From Lycocorax pyrrhopterus obiensis (lineage: Eukaryota > Chordata > Aves > Passeriformes > Paradisaeidae): a DNA stretch of 64,000 nt. Each line of letters starts with the position of its first letter. The first letter of the stretch is position 1. Below the pieces are notes generated by a model that saw nothing but the letters and a program-made list of their open reading frames with translations, was not told where the DNA came from and ran no database searches. Made by a program: the position numbers and the translations under genes. The DNA is taken from NCBI GenBank assembly GCA_014706295.1, contig JACSVZ010000007.1:62259475-62323474 (forward strand). The letters are read 5' to 3'. Below are positions 37,504 to 50,066 of the stretch, piece by piece.

Positions 37504-38172
37504 GCCAGCTCCTGAATCCTCTTGTGCCTTCCCAACACCTCTGTTCTTTGGGATGCTCTTCCCTTCTGACCCAGGGAGGCTGCGATTGTCCCCACAGCCT
37601 GTGCTGACCCCGGAGTGCCTGGATGAGCTGTTGTTCCTGAAAGCAGCAGCCTTCACGCCTCAGTAGGTGATTGCCAGGCCCAGGGCAATCCCTGCTGAGT
37701 GCAGCGTGCTCCCCTTGGAACCAGCTCCAAAGGGCTTTTCACAGGCCTCTTCGGGAACTGCCCCAGTTTTCCCTTTCCTCTCTGAGGTTCTCCCAGAGGA
37801 TCGTTTAAAACAATCTGTGCTGAGGCACAATCAGTTGTCATTCGGGGAGCTGGGATTTCCAAGCTGGACGCAGATTGTGGCAAATCCTCTCTGTCCCTGT
37901 CTTCCTTCCAGGACAGTTGTTGGGAGCAGGGGTAAATATTCAGAGAAACGTAGAGAGGAATGGGTTTTTCATCGGAATTGTCCCAGTTTTGCACAGATAT
38001 TGCAGCTGTCTGGGTTTTATCCTGACAAGCTGGAGTGCTGCTTGGCATGCCAGAAGCAGGAGCACAAGATGGAGCTGAATCATTTATTCCTCGCGCATCC
38101 GAGTCCCTCTTGTTTTTTTTTGCTGGAGATGTGTGGAGAGTGCAGGCTCAGCAGCTCGGTGGTGTGTTTTTA

Positions 38173-38237
38173 TGGACAGATGGATGCCTGGATGGATGGA
38201 TGGATGCATGCATAGATGGATGCATGGATGTGTGTGT
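38173..38237 (+). repeat. (ATGG)n-like simple repeat
   Basis: Imperfect 'gatggatggatggatgcatg' with later 'atagatggatgcatggatg', ending in 'tgtgtgtg'. Confidence 0.85.
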
Positions 38238-38858
38238 ACAAATACAGACGGACTGGGAAGGATCTCCAGGGGCTCTGCTGTCCCCCACAGCCCTGAAATC
38301 CCACCCAGTTGATCCAACTCAGTCTGAAAATCATTTTACTGCTGCTGGCGCAGGTTTAAAAGGTCTCCCAGAAGTCTGTGGACTCTGTAGCAGATTTCAA
38401 GCAGGTTTGAAAGGTTTCTGGGTTGGGAAATGGAGAGACAGTGGTACAGAGCAGGCATTCCTGCCTGTCTCTCAAATACTGAGTGTTACCCATCACTCTT
38501 GTGTCCGACTCTGCTGTGGGAGTCCCTGGCACTTCTCACCCCGTGGCTGGACACCTCCCTGGGCTGGGTCACGCCTGCCAGAGGCTGCTTTTGTCTTTGC
38601 CATCCATATCCCAGCTGCAGCAAAGGCGAGCCTGGATTTGCCATGCACAAAAAAAAAGCTGGAGAGGTCAGGGGTCCCATGGTGAAAATCTTCTGCTCTT
38701 TTTGGGCGGTGTAGGCAGAAGCTTCCCTCTGCTTTGGGCTGGGTTCACAGGGTTTGCCTCTTCTCTCCGCTCTCATCCACATTTCCTTTTGCTTTGTGCA
38801 TCCAGGGAAGGGCAGCAGAGCTGGTGAAGGCTCTGGAGCACAAGTCCTGTGAGGAGTG

Positions 38859-39013
38859 AGGTGGAGTCCCCATCCCTGGAGGGGTTTAAAAGCCGTGTGG
38901 ATGTGGCACTTGGGGACACGGCTCAGGGGTGGCCTTGGCAGTGCTGGGGGAAGGATTGGACTCCATGGTCTTAGAGGGCTTTTCCAACCTTAATGATCCC
39001 AAGATTCTAAAGC
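38859..39013 (+). mobile_element. CR1 type B 3' fragment
   Basis: 'gtggagtccccatccctgga', 'gtgtggatgtggcacttggg', 'ttttccaaccttaatgatcc', terminal 'caagattctaaa'. Confidence 0.87.
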
Positions 39014-39914
39014 AAGACTCTGGGGTGGGACCACTCTCTCCTTGAGGAGGAGGTCAGGCACCATGTCCAGGTCCTCTTGGAGAGAAGCAGGAGCAGGTCT
39101 TGACTTCAGTGGAAGGTAAACAGTGCTCTCCATTTTAATTTTACGTGGGATTTAACTGCCCAGCTTGGGATTGCCAGGGCTGAAGACACAAACTCTCCCC
39201 GGATTGCAAACTCCTGCAGAGCCCAGCCCTGGGAATTTCCATCCCACACCGTGTGGGATCAGCTGTGTGGGATCAGCAGTGATGGTCAGCAGCTCGTTAG
39301 CACAGGTGTCACCTGGAGCTCAGCTCCTCCTGTCCCGGCACAGATGGGCTGAGGGATGCAGGTGATTCCTGTTAAGAATCAAAAATCCCACACTGGGACT
39401 TTATTGCAGCTCGTTTGCACAGCTGGGGAGAGCCAGGGCTGGGAGACACTGCCGGGGCCTCTCAGTTTGTGCCCAGGGGCCACCAGAGCCAAGGCAGGGA
39501 TGAGCAGACAGGTTTTTCCTTGGCTCAGTTGGCCAGGGCTCTGTGTTGGCTGCCAGGAGAACTTTTGAGGGGAGATTGGGGCGCTGGGAATGTGCTGCTC
39601 TTGTGTCCGTGGGAATTCCTGTAGCCCACAGCGCCTGGGGAAGTATCCAGGGAGTTGCTGTCTGACCGAGATCTGTTTGCATTTGCAAAGTAAAATATTT
39701 GCTGTTGAAAGAGAAGCAGGGAGAATCCTCAATGTTCCCCTCTACTCCTTCCCAAGCCTTGGTGTGATGGCCCTCCTGAATCCCACCACCCTTTTTCCAT
39801 CCTCTCCTTCTCCAGCAATGCCCAACAGCTTTCCCACCTGCTCCGTTCTTCTGTGGCCAAATCCAGAGGGTGGCAAACGGGCTGAGAGGCTTTGAAGTCG
39901 GAAAAAGCAAAGAA

Positions 39915-40288
39915 ATGTCAGGATCTGGAGCACAAATCTGATGAGGAGCAGCTGGGGAGGCTCAGCCTGGAGCAAAGGAGGCTCAGGGGGAACCTTCTGG
40001 GTCTCCAGAACCCCCTGACAGGAGGGAGCAGCCGGGGGAGGGGTTCGGGCTCTGCTCCCAGGGAACAGGGACAGGACAAGAGGAAACCACCTCAGGCTGC
40101 TCCAGGAGAGGTTTAGATTGGATATTTGAGAAATTTTTTCATGGGAAGGGTAGTCAGGCATTGGAAAGGGCTCCCCAGGGGAGCCCTGGATTTAAAATCC
40201 CTGGAGGGATTTAAAAGCTGTGTGGGTGTGGCACTTGGGGACACGGCACTCAATGATTTAAAGGTCTTTTCCAGCCTAAACCATCCTG
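39915..40288 (+). mobile_element. CR1 type B fragment
   Basis: Extends 5' to 'gatctggagcacaaatctga'. The sense frame reads LGRLSLEQRRLRGNLLGLQN, then 'gggacaggacaagaggaaac', and ends 'cctaaaccatcctgggattc'. Confidence 0.88.
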
Positions 40289-40578
40289 GGATTCACAGCC
40301 TGCCCAGGATCAGAGGCGATGCTGCCTCCTCCTGTGAATTGATGTGGATAAAAGCTTTCTGTCAGGTGGCTCCTTCCCCTGCACTCGCTGCAGTAAGTGG
40401 AGTAAGGAGCGACCCCAGATACCCTGGTAATCGAAGGTAGCGTGGTGCAGCCAGTTCTCCCAGGGGCTCTTGGAGCCCAGGAGGCAGGAGGTGACCTCTG
40501 GGTTATTTGCAGATGGAAATGGGCCCAGGGTCATCTCAGAGCGAGTGTAAATCACTGCAGCTTTTATTCCATTCCAGT

Positions 40579-40808
40579 GAGAAGTTTAGGTTGGATATGA
40601 GGAAAAAATTCTTCTCTGGGAGGGTGGGCAGGCCCTGGCACAGGGTGCCCAGAGAAGCTGTGGCTGCCCCTGGATCCCTGGAAGTGTCCAAGGCCAGGCT
40701 GGACAGGGCTTGGAGCAGCCTGAGATAGTGGAAGGTGTCCCTGCCCATGGCAGGGGGTGGGATGGGATTTAAGGTTCCTTCCAACCCAAACCATTCCATG
40801 AATCTGTG
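40579..40808 (+). mobile_element. CR1 type A 3' fragment
   Basis: 'gaagtttaggttggatatga' to 'aaaccattccatgaatctgtg'. Pairs as an inverted repeat with 41417-41668. Confidence 0.89.
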
Positions 40809-41416
40809 TCCAAAAATACGCTGCCCTGACAGAGCGATGCTGTGCTGCACCAGGCTCTCCACAGCCTCTGAAGCATCTCAACAAGCAGCTGCAGCTGTGA
40901 TGAGGTCCATCTTCATCCACAAGGTTCCTGCACACTGTAAATATCAAACCTTTCCCATTCTCTCCGCATCTTTTTCCTTCTCTTGGGCCACCTGATGAAT
41001 GAAGGAAACCCCTGCTGGATCTTGCTGCGTTTACTGTGGTGCAGGTCAGGAGATGGGGGGGAAAAATCAGCCCAGGGACTAACTCTTGTCTCTCTTTCAT
41101 GGAAATCTCAGCAGTATCCATGCCCAGAGATTCCCTTGTCACCACATCCCTGGCCTGGAAAAGCAGGAGAATCGGGAAGCAGAGCAAACAGCTTGCCTGG
41201 TGTTAAATAAATGACTCGAGAGTGTGGAAAGGCTTTGCTGTTGCTTTACCAGGTTTCACAGGATGCTTTCGAAGAGCTGACACTGGTGCAGGGTGGATCT
41301 TTGTTGGGAAAATGTTCTCAAGAGCCTTTGGGGCTGCTCTGCATTGCTCATTCCTGCTCTTCTAAATAATCCAGCACCCAGAAGTTTAGATTTTTAAAGG
41401 GAAAACTTTGCTTGGT

Positions 41417-41668
41417 GTCACAGAATCCCAAAATGGGCTGGGTTGGAAGGGACTTTCAAGATGATCCCATTCCACCTGCTGTCATGGGCAGGGACACCTC
41501 CCACTATCCCAGGCTGCTCCAAACCAAATCCAGCCTGGCCTTGGACACTTCCAGGGATCCAAGGGCAGCCACAGCTTCTCTGAGCACCCTGTGCCAGGGC
41601 CTCCCCACCCTCATAGGGAAGAATTTCTTCCTAACATCTCATCCAAGTGTTGCCTCTTTTCTCCTCTT
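41417..41668 (-). mobile_element. CR1 type A 3' fragment
   Basis: 'gtcacagaatcccaaaatgg' to 'cctaacatctcatccaagtg'-like end. 3' terminus intact. Confidence 0.87.
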
Positions 41669-42383
41669 GCCACAACCTCTTCCCACATGACCACAGATTC
41701 CTTTCTGGAGTCCTGCAGTGTGCTTTCTAGCAATCCAACACATGCCACTGGGAGATATTTCCCTTCTCTTCCCTGAACTTGGAAGGAGCTTGCAGCAGCC
41801 CTTGATTAGCTTGTGTTGCTCACACACATTCATTTCATTCCGAGTGCCTTCAAATCGCATGGCTCTTCCCAGCTGTATGAAAGAATAATTAAAGAAGAAC
41901 TCAGCTGAAACATAACAACTCTCAAAGCTGCTCTTTTGTCAGCCGTGGTCCTTGCTTTGTTTGGTCTAGGGGCGAGGCTTTTTACCTGTTAAATTGGTTT
42001 ATAAATAAGCCAGCTCATTCCCTGCTCGTTCAGCTCGTCCTGCTGGGATGAATTAGATAAATATCTATTTAGAGCGAGCACATAAGCCAGAGAGAGCTGG
42101 GGGTATAAATCTCTGGTGACCCTGGCTCAGATAATGTCCTGGAAGGAGAGGCAGAGGCTGGTGTGGAATTGCTGGGAGGAGTAAAAGCTCTCAGGGTGAG
42201 TTTCTCAAATTCCCTGGAAGGAGCAGGATTGGATGGTTTGGGGTCTGGGACCACCATTGAGGGGTGGGTGAGGCTCCTACCAGGTGGTCATAAATAGGGA
42301 ATGTGTTGAACTCTTTACCAGGGGAGACAGGAAGATAGAAATAAACAGAAATGAAGCCCAGCTCTCAGCCATTCCAGTGGCAC

Positions 42384-43282
42384 TGATGCCATGATGATTT
42401 TTTGCCTTTTCTTTTATACCCCTTTTATACCTTTTTACAGCTTCTGTATTCTTAGTGTTTCTTAGCCTACATTCTTGGACTTTTTGTCAAGCTAGGAGAA
42501 CAAACATTTTAGAAGCTTCCTAGTTAGGGATCAGTGTGCCCCAGACACCAAGGTCCTCTCCAGAACACATTTTGTAAACTGAGATAGAACCATCCGGGGG
42601 AAGGTTCCTTGGAGAAGGGGGCTCACTCGAGCCTCTCATTGAAGAATTGATGCCTTAGGTTTGAACTTTTATATTTTTCTAATCCTGCACTGCCCGGTGT
42701 GTAACTCTGAGGTTTCCTGTGGCCTGTTCATTTCTGCTCTCTGTGCCAGGCAGACACAACAAAGCCTCTCCGGGCCTGCTCTCCAAGGACACCCAGACCG
42801 TCCTAGGCCCAAAAAGTATCAACCAAAAGCCTCTAAAGGGGGGCAAGCTGAGGGGAATTACATCATTAACTGAAGTTTTAATTGGAGAATTAACCCTGAT
42901 ATGCAAATGAACCAAACCTATAAAAGTGTGAAGAACTCGTGACCTGGGGTCCACCTTGGGGCCCGTCTCGGCAGCGGCCTCTGGCTCCCCAGGGGTACCT
43001 TTGAAGGCCTTTCAGATAAATACCCACCTTTATTCCCTTATTCTGTCCAGTCTCTGTTTCTAGGAGGCCTCTCAAGGCATCAGAATCTTTGATAGAGATG
43101 CTAATTAGTAAAACTTTTAATGTTATACTGATCTATTGTGAGGGGCATTGCGGTGTGCATGGAGGTGCATTCAACCTAGACATAGTGCACCTAAAGATCC
43201 TTAAAATAAATACAAAGGTAAAATCCCTTTTTCCCTTCTAACCGTGTTTGATTCTTGATTTTAAAACCAGGAAAAGGCATCA
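42384..43282 (+). mobile_element. Outer solo LTR, interrupted by a second LTR
   Basis: Ends are the inverted repeats TGATGCC (42384-42390) and GGCATCA (43276-43282), flanked by the 4-bp duplication gcac (42380-42383 and 43283-43286). Its body is 42384-42647 joined to 43087-43282, about 460 bp, split by an inner LTR. A late AATAAA ('aaaataaatacaaagg') fits a plus-strand polyadenylation signal. No gag, pol or env adjoins. A 4-bp duplication suits a class I (ERV1-like) element. Confidence 0.83.
42648..43082 (+). mobile_element. Inner solo LTR nested in the outer LTR
   Basis: 435 bp from TGATGCC (42648) to GGCATCA (43082), flanked by the 4-bp duplication gaat (42644-42647 and 43083-43086). Contains 'aacctataaaagtgtgaag', a good TATA box, at about 42915-42933. 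It shares its terminal 7-bp inverted repeats with the outer LTR, so both belong to related families, and this one inserted later. Confidence 0.85.
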
Positions 43283-44511
43283 GCACCTCCCTGATTCATA
43301 CAAGAAGGGAGAGCAGAGCTGAGAACAGCAGGTCAGAGAATTCACCTTTCCTATTGAAAGGAAAATTTTGTTTGTGGTCTGAACCAACTCATATTTTGCC
43401 TTCGGAATCGGATGCAGCTCTGGGGACAGCCTGACCTGGAGCTGCCTGGGAAAGCTCAGCAGAGGCTCTGCTCAGAGCAGAATTTCTGGGTAGAAAGAAC
43501 AAGACCAAGTTCAGTTGGAAATTTTCTTGAGCCGGCACCTGGCTGGAGCAGCAGGTGAGGGCAGAGGGGTGGCTGTGAGGGTGATGCCAACCTCAAACAC
43601 CACAGGCACAGCAGGGACTGGGGTTTGGGACACGTTTTTATATTTAATTAGCCACTAAATTCCCCGTGTCACAGAAATAGAGGGGTGTTAATAGGAGCCC
43701 GCTCAGTGCTGTAGCAGCAGAGATTGCCCTGGGAGGGATCTGGCAGCTGAGGGATTTCCCATCAGTGCTAATTACCCTTTCCCCTTTACGAACCTTATAG
43801 GAGTTGATGGATTTTTTTTTTTAAAAAAAGCTGGGAATTGGATGTTAATAAGGCATGCATGGATGTTGCCTGGAGTGCTGTGTGCTGGAGCCACAGTTGC
43901 CATTCCCGAGAGGAGCGGCGCAGATCCGCAGCTGGGATGAAGGGAGCGCGGCTCCACGGAAGCAGATGCAGCAGCACCGAGCCACTGGAGTGGAAGATGA
44001 TGTTTGTGACTTCCAGTGCCTCCTGTGGAGATCCCAGCCTGAGTGCCCTCACTGGGGCTGCTGCCTGCTGCTTGGTGTAAAGCCTAAATACCTGGGAAAT
44101 ACCAGTTAAATTATTTGCACCAACCTTGAAAACGTGCAGAATCTTCCAACCAATGATCCCTATTTTGTTTTTCTTTTTGGGCTTTGGAACCTTGCACTTA
44201 ATTCTGGTTTTTTCTCTTGCTTTTGGCGTCTCTGGATGAGCATGGGCAGTTCCCTTCCTGTTGCTGTTGCCTGTGGCAGGATTGGTGTGTGTGTGTGAAT
44301 TAATGATGGGTTTTGGCCTCGCCTTCAGCTCGAGAGGGGGCACGGTGCATCCATGGCATCATTCCTGAAAGCCCGTGCTGTGGAACTGCTTTCCACCCGC
44401 AGCTCTTGGTGTTTTCCCTGGTGAAATCCCTCTGTTTTCCCAGATAACCGGTCCCCCTTGAGTCAGGATGTTATTAATTCACTGCTTCTGTTAACTTCAC
44501 CATTTCTCTTC

Positions 44512-44657
44512 TCCCTGGAAGTGCCCAAGGCCAGGCTGGACAGGGCTTGGAGCAGCCTGGGATAGTGGAAGGGGTCCTTGGTCACAGCAGGAGGTGGAAC
44601 AAGATGGGATTTAAGGACCCTTCCAACCCAAGCCATGCTGGGATTCTGTGATTCCCA
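44512..44657 (+). mobile_element. CR1 type A 3' fragment
   Basis: 'ctccctggaagtgcccaagg' to 'aagccatgctgggattctgt'. Confidence 0.87.
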
Positions 44658-45080
44658 GCCCACACTGACTGCCCAGGGTCTCTGGGGGCTTGGCTGTGCC
44701 GGTGGGATTCCTGCTTGGGAAGGACCTTTCTGTCTGCAGAGGCAAACTCAGAGGTCTGACTGTGATCCCAGGTGTTGTTAGGAGAACACCCCTTTCACAG
44801 CAGGTTTCTCCATCGGGGGATGTAAAGCTGGGAGAAGGAGGGGTTGTGTCAAGCTTTGAGATGGATTATCCCTAACAAGGAATAATCCATCTCAATTCCT
44901 TATTGATTTCAAGGCACAGACAGTGCTTTGGGGGCAGAGCCTCTGTTCCCTCCCTGTCACCCAGAACACCCAGGGATCCAGGCTGGAGCAGGGGAGGAGT
45001 GGGAAGATGCTGGCAGGTGCAGCCCTGGCTGTTCACGCTTCAGCAGGGGAGGGAACTGTGGCAGCATTTCCCTGAGGATG

Positions 45081-45170
45081 AAGGGAAGGGAAGGGAAGGG
45101 AAGGGAAGGGAAGGGAAGGGAAGGGAAGGGAAGGGAAGGGAAGGGAAGGGAAGGGAAGGGAAGGGAAGGG
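45081..45170 (+). repeat. Perfect (AAGGG)18 pentanucleotide repeat
   Basis: Eighteen uninterrupted AAGGG units (90 bp), preceded by 'ctgaggatg' and followed by 'ccaaggattt'. A purine-only strand with regularly spaced GGG can form G-quadruplex or triplex DNA. All reading frames stay open through it, which explains the spurious open frames nearby. Confidence 0.97.
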
Positions 45171-46574
45171 CCAAGGATTTGCTTCGTCCTCCTGGGCAAA
45201 TAATTGCACAACCCCCCTGTCTGTCCTCTCCCAGGAAATGTGTGTTTAGCACCAGTTCCCTTCCTCCAGCCCAGCAACCCCTCGGTGGGGTGATGGGAAT
45301 TCCTAACGGAGCACATGGAGATGAGCTGGGAACTTCCAAAAGCAACGTGGAGGAGCCGTGAGGGCTGGGTGAAATCCCCTCAAGGGCACAATGGGAGCAT
45401 CAGCCTCCCTCCTTGGGAAAGCACTTCCACCCCTGCTCCGACTCAGATTGAAGTCACAGAGATCTGAGGGCATGACTTCAATGCTTTCTCGGGCTGGGGA
45501 CGTCTGAGGTGAGAAACTGGGGAGAGCCCTTGATGTGCAACAGCGCTGGCTGAGGGCTGCTGGTGGCCCTTGGCTCCGTGACAGGTGCCACAGCTCCCTG
45601 GGAACGCAGCGCTCGTTCCTTGGCAGGGTACAAGACAGAAGCGTAGAACGGGCTTCAACTTCCACGGCAAACGCGCCGAAGCCCCGGCCCTGCTGTCTGA
45701 GGGAGCAGCCGCAGTGTTTCCCATTGTCCCGACGCTCATTCCTGGCTGCTCCTTTGTAGTTCAGCCAACTCCCTCTTTCTTGTGCCGTTTCTGCTCCCCA
45801 GCCAGCTCTTGGCGAGGCTGTTCCCCGAGAGGAGCAGCAGCGGTGGCTCACGTCGCGCTGTCACGCCAAGCCCACGCAGCCCAGGCGTGGCTGAGGCTGT
45901 GCTGGATCCATCCTGCCCCAGCGCTTCTTCCATCCTGACGTTTTGTTCCCAGGAAATGAGGACCTCAGAGGGCATTTGCTGAGGTCTGTGCTGCCAGCAG
46001 CCCGCACCTCGGTGAATCAGAGCGAGAGCTTAGACACAGTTTCTCACCTCTGAGATGATTTCTCACCTCCCCCGGAGCAGTTAAAATTGGTGAATACAGG
46101 ATTTTTTAATTTTTCTCCTCCATTTTTTAACGTTGCCCTCTGGCAGCAGGCGCTGCACCTTCCCCCTGCCCCGCTAACGACAGATGCCAGCCCAGGCTGA
46201 GGGCAGGGAGGTCATTTGCTGGGATTGGCTGTGGGAATCGTGCTGCGCTCCTGGAGCTGCGGCCAGATGAGCGAGCACTCGACCCATCTGTGGCTTGGGC
46301 TCTCCATTGATTTCCTGCCGTGGTGCTGGGCTGTCAGATGGGGAAGCACAGGCAGCTCCAGGGAGGATCTTTCCTCCATTCGTGGCTGGCAGGTGCTTTG
46401 CCCACATCCTTGCCAAGTTGCCAGCTGACCACTGCCTGTTGCAGGGGGTTTCTGGCTCCTGTTGCCGTGCTGTGCCGTTTGATTGTGCCAGATGTGGCTG
46501 CTTGGGATGTGATGTGGGATGAGCTGGGAGCACTTGGGAGGTGCCAGAGGAAAACCACCACACTGAGCTGCTTT

Positions 46575-46939
46575 AGCCAGGAGGAAAGGAGGCTCAGGGG
46601 GGACCTTGTGGCTCTGCACAACTCCCTGACAGGAGGGGGCAGCCAGGGGGGTCGGGCTCTGCTCCCGGGGAACAGGGACAGGATGGAGGAAATGGCTCCA
46701 AGCTGTGCCAGGGGAGGCTCAGGTTGGACATCAGCAGGAATTTCCTCATGGAAAAGGTGGTCAGGCCTTGGAAGGAGCTGTCCAGGGAGGTTTGGAGTGC
46801 CCATCCCTGGAGGTGCCCAAGGAATTCCTGGAGGTGGCACTCAGGGCTCTGGGCTGGGGACAAGGTGGGCATCAGGCACAGCTTAGATTCGATGATACTG
46901 GAGATCTTTTCCAAGCTCAGTGATCCCAGCATTCTGTGG
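46575..46939 (+). mobile_element. CR1 type B fragment
   Basis: 'ccaggaggaaaggaggctca' with the sense frame RRLRGDLVALHNSLTGG, 'gaatttcctcatggaaaagg', and the end 'aagctcagtgatcccagc'. The preceding 60 bp may be a more diverged extension. Confidence 0.87.
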
Positions 46940-47112
46940 GATGTATCATCCCTGTGGGAAGCCTGGAGGAATGTGCTGCAGGGTGGAAAGGTGGGAGGAG
47001 GAAAGGGGAAAGGAGGTGGGATCCCACCCACCCTCAGCATTCTCCATCCCCACCTTGCAGGGCTGCAGCACCTGGGGAGGCTTCAGGGGCAAAGATATTT
47101 TGTTCAGTTTGT

Positions 47113-47163
47113 TCCAGGCAAGGTTGGATGGGGCTTGGAGCAACCTGGGATGGTGAAAGGTGG
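47113..47163 (+). mobile_element. Small CR1 type A remnant
   Basis: Only 'aaggttggatggggcttgga', 'gcaacctgggatggtgaaag' remain; both ends missing. Confidence 0.7.
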
Positions 47164-47617
47164 CCTCAGACGTGAGCTGTGTGTGAGCTGGGGGAACACC
47201 TCCTGTGGTTATGGGATGTTTCTTCAGCCGAGGGGGAAAAGTGGGATGCTTTGATGCGGCTGTTGCAATTCCTGGGCTCGTCTGCAGCTTGGCAGAGGCA
47301 GTGACAGGAGGGTGATGCTGCACAAGGTCATTTGTGGCAATTAGCACAGATTGTCTTCAAGGGACCTCGTGCACTCAGCGTTTGGCACCTCAGTTCATCT
47401 CCTGATGCATCCAGAGGAAAGCCAGGGAATGATTTATGTCACGGCCGCAGCAGGCTGCGTGTGGTGGGATAAAAGCCCTTCCTGCCATATGCCACGGATT
47501 TGGCTTCAGCAGAGCTGGGAATTGTTACGTGCTCATGAATCTTGTCAGGTCCCAGAGCTCTGGGTTTCACAAACCTGACAGTGACCCCGGGAGGGAGGGA
47601 CAGACTTTGTAGCAGGG

Positions 47618-47880
47618 CCTGTCGTGACAGGACAAGGGCTGATGGTTTTAAACTAAAAGAGGATTGATTCAACTTAGATTTAAGGAAGAAATTCTTTATT
47701 GTGAGGGTGGTGAGGCACTGGAGCAGAGAAGATATGGCTGTCCCATCCCTGGAAATGTTCCAGGCCAGGTTGGACAGGGCTTGGAGCAACCTGGGGTAGT
47801 GGAGGGTGTCCCTGCCCATGGCAGGGGATAGAATGAGATGAGCTTCAAGGCCCCTTCCAACCCAAACCATTCTGGGGTTT
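47618..47880 (+). mobile_element. CR1 type A 3' fragment
   Basis: 'gacaggacaagggctgatgg', 'tttaaactaaaagagg', 'gaagaaattctttattgtga', ending 'aaaccattctggggttta'. Its middle is closer to the ancestral CR1 form than its neighbours. Confidence 0.87.
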
Positions 47881-48833
47881 ATTCAGAGTTAACATCAGGT
47901 AGGTCGTGGCTCAGTTCCCTCCTGGTGCATGTGTTACAAACAATAAAATAAATGTAATTTAAAACAAAACCTACCAGTGGGGGTTTGTATTTATGCAGCC
48001 CTTCCTGAAGAGGTCACATCCCAGCAGGGCTCCTGAACGCAGGAAAACCTCCACTTGCCTTGTACTGCCCCAAAATGCAGCTGATTGAAATTAAATATAG
48101 TGAAGCTTTTGGGGCCAACAGCATCCCCTCGTGAGAGCACATGCTGTGCGTGGAGTTCAGGGGGGCTCTGCTGATTTAGCCTGATTCAAACTCCACTTTC
48201 AAACATTCCTAAATGTGCTTCCCAGGGATCCAGAGCAGAGTTTTGTGCCTAATCTCCATCTCTGGGGAAAAGCTTTTAACCTTGGTGAAACATTTATGAC
48301 ATCGATGTTTGTTTTATTGCAGCCATTTGGTTCAAATAATTCACTTGGTTTGGGGTCTCCGAGTTGATTTGCAGTCACAGTTTGAAGGAGCCAGGAGATC
48401 TCTGAGCGCAAGAAATGTCCCGAGAGTGTGTCCAGTGTGGGATTTAAGGCCTGGTTCTGCCTCCTTTGTTTCTCCTCGACGTCAGGAATATCTGTGGTAA
48501 CTTGAACTGATTGATTCCTTCGGCGTGAGGTTGGTGGAGTTGGAGCATTTCTGTGCACTTGGGAGGTAATTTATGTAACACTTTATGTAACAACTTGCTG
48601 CCTCCACCGTTTTGCATGTGCAGAAATACATCGAGCAGCCTCTTCCTGAGGGAGAATATTTTAAAAGCAAGGTGGCCTTGGTGGCTGCACAGCTCTGCAG
48701 CGAAAAATGGGTATTGATTCTGAGGCAGGGTTGATCTAGAGATGGTTGTTTTTGATGCCTGTGTTCTGAGTGGCAGATAATGTGGTCTGTAATTAAATCC
48801 ATGAGACGTTCCTGGCCCTAGATGGGATATGGA

Positions 48834-49146
48834 CACAATCCAAGGGTTGGAGCCCCTCTGCTCTGAGCCAGGCTGGGAGAGCTGGGGGTGCTCACCTGGA
48901 GAAGAGAAGGATCCAGGGAGAGCTCAGAGCCCCTTCCAGGACCTAAAGGGGCTCCAGGAGAGCTGGAGAGGGACTGAGGACAAGGGATGGAGGGACAGGA
49001 CACAGGGAATGGCTTCCCAGTGCCAGAGGGCAGGGATGGATGGGATATTGGGAAGGAATTCCTGGCTGGGAGGGTGGGGAGGCCCTGGCACAGGGTGCCC
49101 AGAGAAGCTGTGGCTGCCCCTGGATCCCTGGAAGTGTCCAAGGCCT
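48834..49146 (+). mobile_element. CR1 type A fragment lacking its 3' end
   Basis: Begins 'aagggttggagcccctctgc' and stops abruptly at 'ggaagtgtccaaggcc'; the last 110 bp or so present in other copies is missing, which implies a later deletion. Confidence 0.88.
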
Positions 49147-49871
49147 CTTTAGGGCTCATCCTGTGGCACACAGCTCCCACCTCAGTGGTTTTCCACATTG
49201 GAAGTGCCTGTGACATCTCAGAACCCACGGAGCTGTTGCGTCCGGGTGCTGCTCCGTGTGCTGGGAGTGTTTTTGTTGCTCTGCTGGGAGCCCTTTCCCT
49301 GAGCTTGAGAGAAAGATGGGAAGGACAGGCCTGGGCAAGCTTTGCTTAATGAGCTGCTTTTCCCCTCTGTATTCAAAACTGGTTGTAAGTTTAAATGGAA
49401 ACACATTTAAATAAGGCAAAGCCTTCAAGGGAAAGGAACAGGCCCTGGCACTCCTGTGGCTCAGCCCTCACCTTGGAAAAGCCAAGGAAAAATAGGAAAA
49501 AGCCACTGGAAAAAGCCCAAACTTCACATTTTAGAGTTCTATGGAAACCCGTGGTTCTCTGTGACATTCGTGTGCAGAGCCTTTGTCCTCGGTTCCCTCG
49601 TGAGGAGCCACCAGAGCCTCCTGGCAGTGCCAGTGCTCCGAGGCTGCCCCGGAGCTGGGCGGGACAGACAGGACAAAGGGCAGCCATGGGACAAATCCAG
49701 GCTTGTCCCGTGCCTCTGGATTGTCAATCCAAGGGGTCGTGGCAGGGACACTCAGGCTGACCACCTGGGACCTAATTAAAGCTCAAACCTAATGAGCTCA
49801 AGCTCACTGGGCTAATCCCACTGGGCCAGGTCTGCTGTGCGTCCAGCTCTGTGGGGTGGGCATCCCACAGA

Positions 49872-50066
49872 TGGGACAAGAGGAAACAGCCTCAAGTTGC
49901 ACCAGGAGAGGTTTAGGCTGGATATTAGGAGGATTTTTTTTTCCCAAAAGGGTTGTCCAGCCCTGGCACAGCTGCCCAGGGCAGTGGTGGAGTCTCCATC
50001 CCTGGAGGGATTTTAAAGCCGTGTGGATGTGGCACTTGGGGACATGGCTCAGTGGTGGCCTTGGCC
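49872..50066 (+). mobile_element. CR1 type B fragment
   Basis: 'acaagaggaaacagcctcaa', 'ttaggctggatattaggagg', 'ggctcagtggtggccttggc'. The terminal 'ggtcttttccaacct' is absent. Confidence 0.84.

Noticed and set aside
48295..48345. Possible splice acceptor and exon near 'ttgttttattgcag'
   Set aside because: The following frame matches no TRIM9 exon and has no convincing donor.
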